A stretch of 34,706 nucleotides of DNA, from contig JAITQW010000045.1 of assembly GCA_031288715.1 (NCBI GenBank), positions 1 through 34,706 on the forward strand, in the 5' to 3' direction. This DNA comes from Lactobacillales bacterium (GTDB lineage: Bacteria; Bacillota; Bacilli; Lactobacillales; Streptococcaceae). The notes beneath the pieces are model-generated. The model saw only the letters and a list, made by a program, of their open reading frames with translations. It had not been told where the DNA came from and did not search any database. This document shows positions 31,442-34,706 of the stretch, in pieces. Each line of letters starts with the position of its first letter. The stretch's first letter is position 1. Position numbers and translations under genes: made by a program.

Positions 31442-32896
31442 GTGAGAGAAGAATTTTACTTAGAGGCAAACGAGGCATATTTAGTGAAAGTCATTCGAAC
31501 ATTGAGGGATCATCCAAAGGGTTTTACGGATTCAGAGTTATGTAGGAATTTAAAAATCTCTAACTACCGCCTTCTTCGTGTGCGTTCTTTTTTTGAGGAG
31601 AAGAAAGAAAGGTTAAATGTTGAAGTTTCTTTATTTTGGCGGAAAAATGAAAAGGGAGTAAATTTTTTAAAGTACCGTTACGAGGAAGAAATTTTGTCTT
31701 TCTTACAATCTTTATTGCAGTCATCAGTTATTTTTCAATTTGTATCCATATTATTGCAGCAAGAGCGGGTTTCGATTCGTGAGATGGCAGAAAAATTCAA
31801 AATAAGCGAGAAGAAGCTACGGAAAGTTGCCCTTGACCTTAAGAATGAGTTTCGTCTCTTTTCTGTAAAGATAAGTGAAAAGGGATTTCGAATGGATGGC
31901 GATGAGGGAGTAATTCGAGAGTTATTAGCTCAATTTTGGGGACGAATAGGAAATTATATTTATTGGCCGGAAAGCTTTTTAGAAAAAAAACGTGTGAAAA
32001 TTTTAGTAAATCAGTTTATTAAGAAATTAAACGTGAAGAAGGTTAAGGAGGAGGTTATTGAAGAGTTATATTTGAGAGTAGGAGTTTCTTTATGGAGATT
32101 TTCATGTGGTCATAGATATGGGAAATGTTTAAATGGTGATATTTATGCAAAAAATTCTTATGTTTATAATCAATTCTATTTGCACATCAAACAGTTTTTT
32201 TTCGTAGGTAGCTGTTCTATTGAAGAAATCGATTATTTGTATAGTTTGTTTATTTATCTTGGTATTATTCCTTTGAAGGGGATTAATATTGAAAATGCAA
32301 GAATTGATTCCTGCTTAAAGACAGTTGCGATATTTGTGAAAAATAATTATGCTAAGGCAAGTGTTTCGCAAAATAGAGAAGCTGAATCGTTGATAAATAG
32401 AGTTAATTTTTATTTACCTATTGCGAAGAAAGCTGTGTTAAGTCAAATGTTTGAGGAGTCTGAAAATTTGAATTACTCGGAAGGTTTTAAAAATTGTTTA
32501 CATTTAGCTGAAAAAATTATAGATCAGTTAAACTTATATTGTCTGGATGTTCATTATTTAGCATGTTATTATTTTCATTTATTAAAATCTTTTTGTTGCA
32601 CTACGGAAATTGCAAAGATTTATTTGGTGAAAGAAGAAGACTCTACTTTGGAAGATAATATAAAAAGTCAGCTTAAACAAGCATTTCAAAGTTTTCATTC
32701 ATTTTGTTTTGTGGAGGAGGATGAGAAATACAAAGCAGATATTGTTCTTTTGCAACATCATCGAACAGGAGAAATTTACGATGACTCGCAAAAGCAGTTG
32801 TTTGTGAAGAGAAAGTTGGATGCTGAAGATTTTGGACGAATTAATTATGCATTGATGGAAGTTGTTAAACAGAAAGATCTTATGAGTAATCAATGA
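31442..32896 (+). CDS. Mga-like transcriptional regulator
   Basis: This is a large regulator of about 484 residues resembling the Mga/AtxA group: N-terminal helix-turn-helix domains, PRD-like helical domains, and a C-terminal part like an EIIB domain. Visible are VIRTLRDHPKGFTDSELCRNLKIS near 11-34 as a first helix-turn-helix, and RVSIREMAEKFKISEKKLRKV near 106-126 as the Mga-type DNA-binding helix. GTG 31442 is chosen because AAAGGAG (31424-31430) lies before it; the longer ATG 31421 has no site of its own. It is monocistronic, with TATAAT at 31361-31366 upstream. Targets are unknown; no surface-protein gene is adjacent, unlike classic Mga loci. Confidence 0.78.
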   Translation: MREEFYLEANEAYLVKVIRTLRDHPKGFTDSELCRNLKISNYRLLRVRSFFEEKKERLNVEVSLFWRKNEKGVNFLKYRYEEEILSFLQSLLQSSVIFQFVSILLQQERVSIREMAEKFKISEKKLRKVALDLKNEFRLFSVKISEKGFRMDGDEGVIRELLAQFWGRIGNYIYWPESFLEKKRVKILVNQFIKKLNVKKVKEEVIEELYLRVGVSLWRFSCGHRYGKCLNGDIYAKNSYVYNQFYLHIKQFFFVGSCSIEEIDYLYSLFIYLGIIPLKGINIENARIDSCLKTVAIFVKNNYAKASVSQNREAESLINRVNFYLPIAKKAVLSQMFEESENLNYSEGFKNCLHLAEKIIDQLNLYCLDVHYLACYYFHLLKSFCCTTEIAKIYLVKEEDSTLEDNIKSQLKQAFQSFHSFCFVEEDEKYKADIVLLQHHRTGEIYDDSQKQLFVKRKLDAEDFGRINYALMEVVKQKDLMSNQ

Positions 32897-33069
32897 AAGA
32901 AATTTTATTTTCAAAATTTCTTTCAAAGTGTGGAAGAAGAGCCGAAACCATTCATTACTGGGAGATTTTGGCCAGGTTCTAAGAGGTGATTTAGATAAAA
33001 AAATATTAGATTATTTTTTACGGTATAATTTTATGATACAGGTAAAGGATAGAAAAGAGAGTGAGTTTT
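32897..33069. other. Spacer before gpsA with a -10 box
   Basis: TATAAT at 33024-33029 is a likely -10 box for gpsA, without a good -35. No other feature is seen. Confidence 0.35.
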
Positions 33070-34101
33070 ATGGAAAAGCAGAAGGTAGCAATTTTAGGTC
33101 CTGGTTCTTGGGGAACGGCATTAGCACAGACATTGAATGATAATGGACATGAAGTGAGGATATGGGGGAATGTTTCTGAACAAATTGAGGAAATTAACAC
33201 AAAACATACCAATAAAGGATACTTGCCAAAATTGGTGTTGGATGAAAAAATTCGTGCGTATCATGATTTGTCAGAAGCCATTGATGGAGTGGATGCAGCT
33301 CTTTTTGTTGTGCCAACTAAAGTAATGCGCATTGTTGCGAAACAATATGCAGAGGTAGTAAAAAATTCTTCAGTGGTAATTCATGCATCGAAAGGATTGG
33401 AACAAGAGACTCATCAATGTATTTCACAAATTTTAAAAGATGAGATTCCAGATTCTTTTCGAAAAGGAATTGTTGTTCTTTCAGGGCCTTCTCATGCGGA
33501 AGAAGTAGCGATTCGTGATATTACTACAATTACTGCTGCTTCTTCAAATGAAATCGCTGCAAACTATGTTAGAGATTTATTTACGAATCATTATTTTCGA
33601 ATTTATACTAATCATGATGTTACAGGAGTAGAGACAGCTGGAGCATTAAAAAATATTATTGCTTTGGGTGCAGGAGCATTGCATGGATTAGGTTATGGAG
33701 ATAATGCGAAAGCTGCAATTATTACGAGAGGATTGGCTGAAATTACCCGTTTAGGTGTTGCGATGGGTGCAGAACCGTTGACTTATATGGGACTTTCTGG
33801 AGTGGGAGATTTGATTGTTACTGCGACTTCACCTCATTCGAGAAATTGGAGAGCGGGAGATCGACTTGGACATGGAGAGAAGCTTTCAGATATTGAAAAA
33901 AGTATGGGTATGGTTATTGAAGGGGTTTGTACGACAATTGCTGCTTATGAACTTTCTAGGAATTTGAATGTAGAAATGCCGATTACAGAGGCTATTTATG
34001 AAGTACTTTATAACCAAGCAGATGTCAAAGAAGTGATTAAGAAGATCATGCTGCGAGATACTCGTCCAGAAAATGAGTATAAGAGTTTGTTGAATATGTA
34101 A
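33070..34101 (+). CDS. gpsA: Glycerol-3-phosphate dehydrogenase [NAD(P)+]
   Basis: GpsA reduces dihydroxyacetone phosphate to glycerol-3-phosphate, the backbone for phospholipids and teichoic acids. It has 343 residues. [11 protein letters not shown] (10-20) is the nucleotide loop, the catalytic lysine is in [15 protein letters not shown] near 190, and [14 protein letters not shown] near 255 holds the conserved substrate arginines. ATG 33070 has GAGAGTGAG upstream and fits the usual start; GTG 33061 is possible but less so. The last base of its stop (34101) is the first base of a family A repeat, as also happens at ylbF. Confidence 0.96.
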   Translation: MEKQKVAILGPGSWGTALAQTLNDNGHEVRIWGNVSEQIEEINTKHTNKGYLPKLVLDEKIRAYHDLSEAIDGVDAALFVVPTKVMRIVAKQYAEVVKNSSVVIHASKGLEQETHQCISQILKDEIPDSFRKGIVVLSGPSHAEEVAIRDITTITAASSNEIAANYVRDLFTNHYFRIYTNHDVTGVETAGALKNIIALGAGALHGLGYGDNAKAAIITRGLAEITRLGVAMGAEPLTYMGLSGVGDLIVTATSPHSRNWRAGDRLGHGEKLSDIEKSMGMVIEGVCTTIAAYELSRNLNVEMPITEAIYEVLYNQADVKEVIKKIMLRDTRPENEYKSLLNM

Positions 34102-34202
34102 GAATCTGCTTCACGATTAAAGATCGCTCACAGGAGAAACGTGTCAGAGTTTAGATAGTATGTGCCGAGAGGTTTACCATAGATAGAGTGTTAACAGATT
34201 CT
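34101..34202 (+). repeat. Mid-size copy of repeat family A
   Basis: The ends AGAATCTG (34101-34108) and CAGATTCT (34195-34202) are perfect 8-bp inverted repeats. Inside are ACGATTAAAGATCGC and GCCGAGAGGTTTA, the start of module B without its hairpin. The length is 102 bp. Confidence 0.8.
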
Positions 34203-34231
34203 AAGGAATGTGAAAAAATATTGAAATTATA

Positions 34232-34260
34232 TTTACAGGTTGGGGTTGGAATTTTATAAT
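34232..34260 (+). promoter_or_regulatory. Promoter upstream of the hairpin and tRNA-Thr
   Basis: TTTACA (34232-34237) and TATAAT (34255-34260) with a 17-base spacer. Transcription should start near 34267. Confidence 0.75.
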
Positions 34261-34266
34261 GTATTT

Positions 34267-34363
34267 GTTGCTTCTTAAGCGAAACCAGGAACCTTTGTTT
34301 CGAGAAATTGTGAAGCGTGTAGTACAAAATTGCATATGCAATTTCTTGAAACAGCACTTTTTT
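34267..34363 (+). ncRNA. Candidate small RNA or attenuated leader ending in a terminator
   Basis: Between the promoter and the tRNA there is a hairpin GTTTCGAGAAATTG (34297-34310)/CAATTTCTTGAAAC (34339-34352), 14 pairs with one G-U, followed by TTTTTT (34358-34363). The loop includes part of a perfect 18-base palindrome (34327-34344). A transcript from the promoter would be about 97 bases if it stops here. No frame with a start and binding site is visible. Confidence 0.45.
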
Positions 34364-34392
34364 GAAGATCTTATGTATTAGATTTTTATTTA

Positions 34393-34465
34393 GCCGGATT
34401 AGCTCAGTTGGTAGAGCAACGCACTCGTAACGCGTAGGTCACAGGTTCGAGTCCTGCATCCGGCA
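34393..34465 (+). tRNA. tRNA-Thr (anticodon CGT)
   Basis: A 73-base cloverleaf. The acceptor arms GCCGGAT and ATCCGGC pair fully with discriminator A. The D arm is GCTC/GAGC, the anticodon loop is CTCGTAA with CGT at positions 34-36 reading ACG codons, and the T loop is TTCGAGT. CCA is not encoded and must be added by Cca. One mismatch closes the anticodon stem and one lies at the base of the T stem. Confidence 0.95.
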
Positions 34466-34517
34466 TTTTGGTAGTAAAAGATTAGCAAGAGAAGATGTTA
34501 TGCTCTTGTTTTAAGGA

Positions 34518-34542
34518 TATAGCATTTTGGCAAAATGCTATA
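34518..34542. other. Perfect 11-bp inverted repeat after the tRNA
   Basis: TATAGCATTTT/AAAATGCTATA with a GGC loop. Without a T-run it is a poor terminator by the usual rule, but its U-rich ascending arm and place after the tRNA make processing or termination possible. Confidence 0.4.
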
Positions 34543-34586
34543 AAAATGGGTGGTTAATTGGAGTGTCTAAATATTAATTAAGAATC

Positions 34587-34633
34587 AAAAAAATAACAAT
34601 GCATTTTATAGCTAAGTAGCTAAAAATGCATTG
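34587..34633 (-). terminator. Terminator of a minus-strand gene beyond the right edge
   Basis: A long inverted repeat, CAATGCATTTT...AGCTA with TAGCT...AAATGCATTG (34597-34633), is followed on the minus strand by a T-rich tail (TTATTTTTTT). It implies a gene on the minus strand entering from the right. The last bases hold possible stop codons in more than one frame, so I do not call its end. Confidence 0.65.
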
Positions 34634-34706
34634 AATTAAATTTCTAAGAAAAATTAAGTTTGTTGAATACTGGCATTAATAGTCTTTTTGCAAAGTAATA
34701 TAGCTA

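Noticed and set aside
32928-33140. 70-residue frame overlapping the gpsA start
   Set aside because: Its second half is gpsA in another frame and its first half has no family likeness.
34646-34706. C-terminus of the gene entering from the right
   Set aside because: More than one frame on the minus strand ends here and too little is in the window to choose.

Overview
This AT-rich window is chromosomal and comes from a low-GC Gram-positive of the order Lactobacillales, most like an enterococcal lineage (Enterococcaceae). The evidence is gene order and family type. The run ftsW, pyc, ylbF, ylbG, rsmD, coaD, sepM and the run ybeY, dgkA, era, recO are both typical of Lactobacillales/Bacillales. 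ThyA is of the streptococcal/lactococcal form, and there are DUF1827, Rgg-type and Mga-like genes. I do not name a species.

Layout. 1-2000: start of a gene off the left edge, a DUF1827 gene and a frameshifted Rgg regulator. 2000-7100: glmS, a dead 3' fragment of dapB, then cca, thyA, dfrA and a MIP18/DUF59 Fe-S assembly gene. 7300-9150: aquaporin, two gene fragments, and the PPDK regulatory protein gene on the minus strand. 9700-11300 (minus strand): rplS behind a structured leader, and an orphan Alg14/Alg13-type glycosyltransferase pair. 11400-12800: sodA and a CPBP membrane-protease gene with one in-frame stop. 13100-16500: accC, accD and accA. 17100-27550: ftsW, pyc and the ylb cluster, interrupted by a CPBP gene, a serine hydrolase and a dead M15-like peptidase start. 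27566-34465: rnhA (minus), ybeY-dgkA-era-recO, an Mga-like regulator, gpsA and tRNA-Thr(CGT).

The genes are mostly housekeeping: cell-wall precursor supply (glmS, ftsW, dgkA, gpsA for lipids), malonyl-CoA supply (acc), oxaloacetate supply (pyc), thymidylate/folate (thyA-dfrA), and tRNA/ribosome maturation (cca, ybeY, era, rsmD). The accessory genes are few, and several of them are broken.

The most unusual feature is the intergenic space, which carries at least five dispersed non-coding repeat families. Family A has AGAGCCTG-type inverted ends and an internal ACGATT-AAA-AATCGT palindrome. Family B is a module beginning ACCGAGAGGTACAT with a hairpin whose arms co-vary between copies. Family C is an element of about 72 bp. 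Family D is about 130 bp and carries a perfect two-way terminator hairpin. Family E is a 32-bp motif. There is also a 130-bp MITE with 16-bp terminal inverted repeats and a separate 80-bp imperfect palindrome. Family A starts on the last base(s) of the stop codon of two genes (ylbF, gpsA). A family D copy abuts the broken end of the M15-like fragment, and a family A copy abuts the dapB fragment. Together with five broken genes, this suggests a genome in decay in which small non-autonomous elements occupy the spaces. No complete transposase, CRISPR array or defence system is visible.
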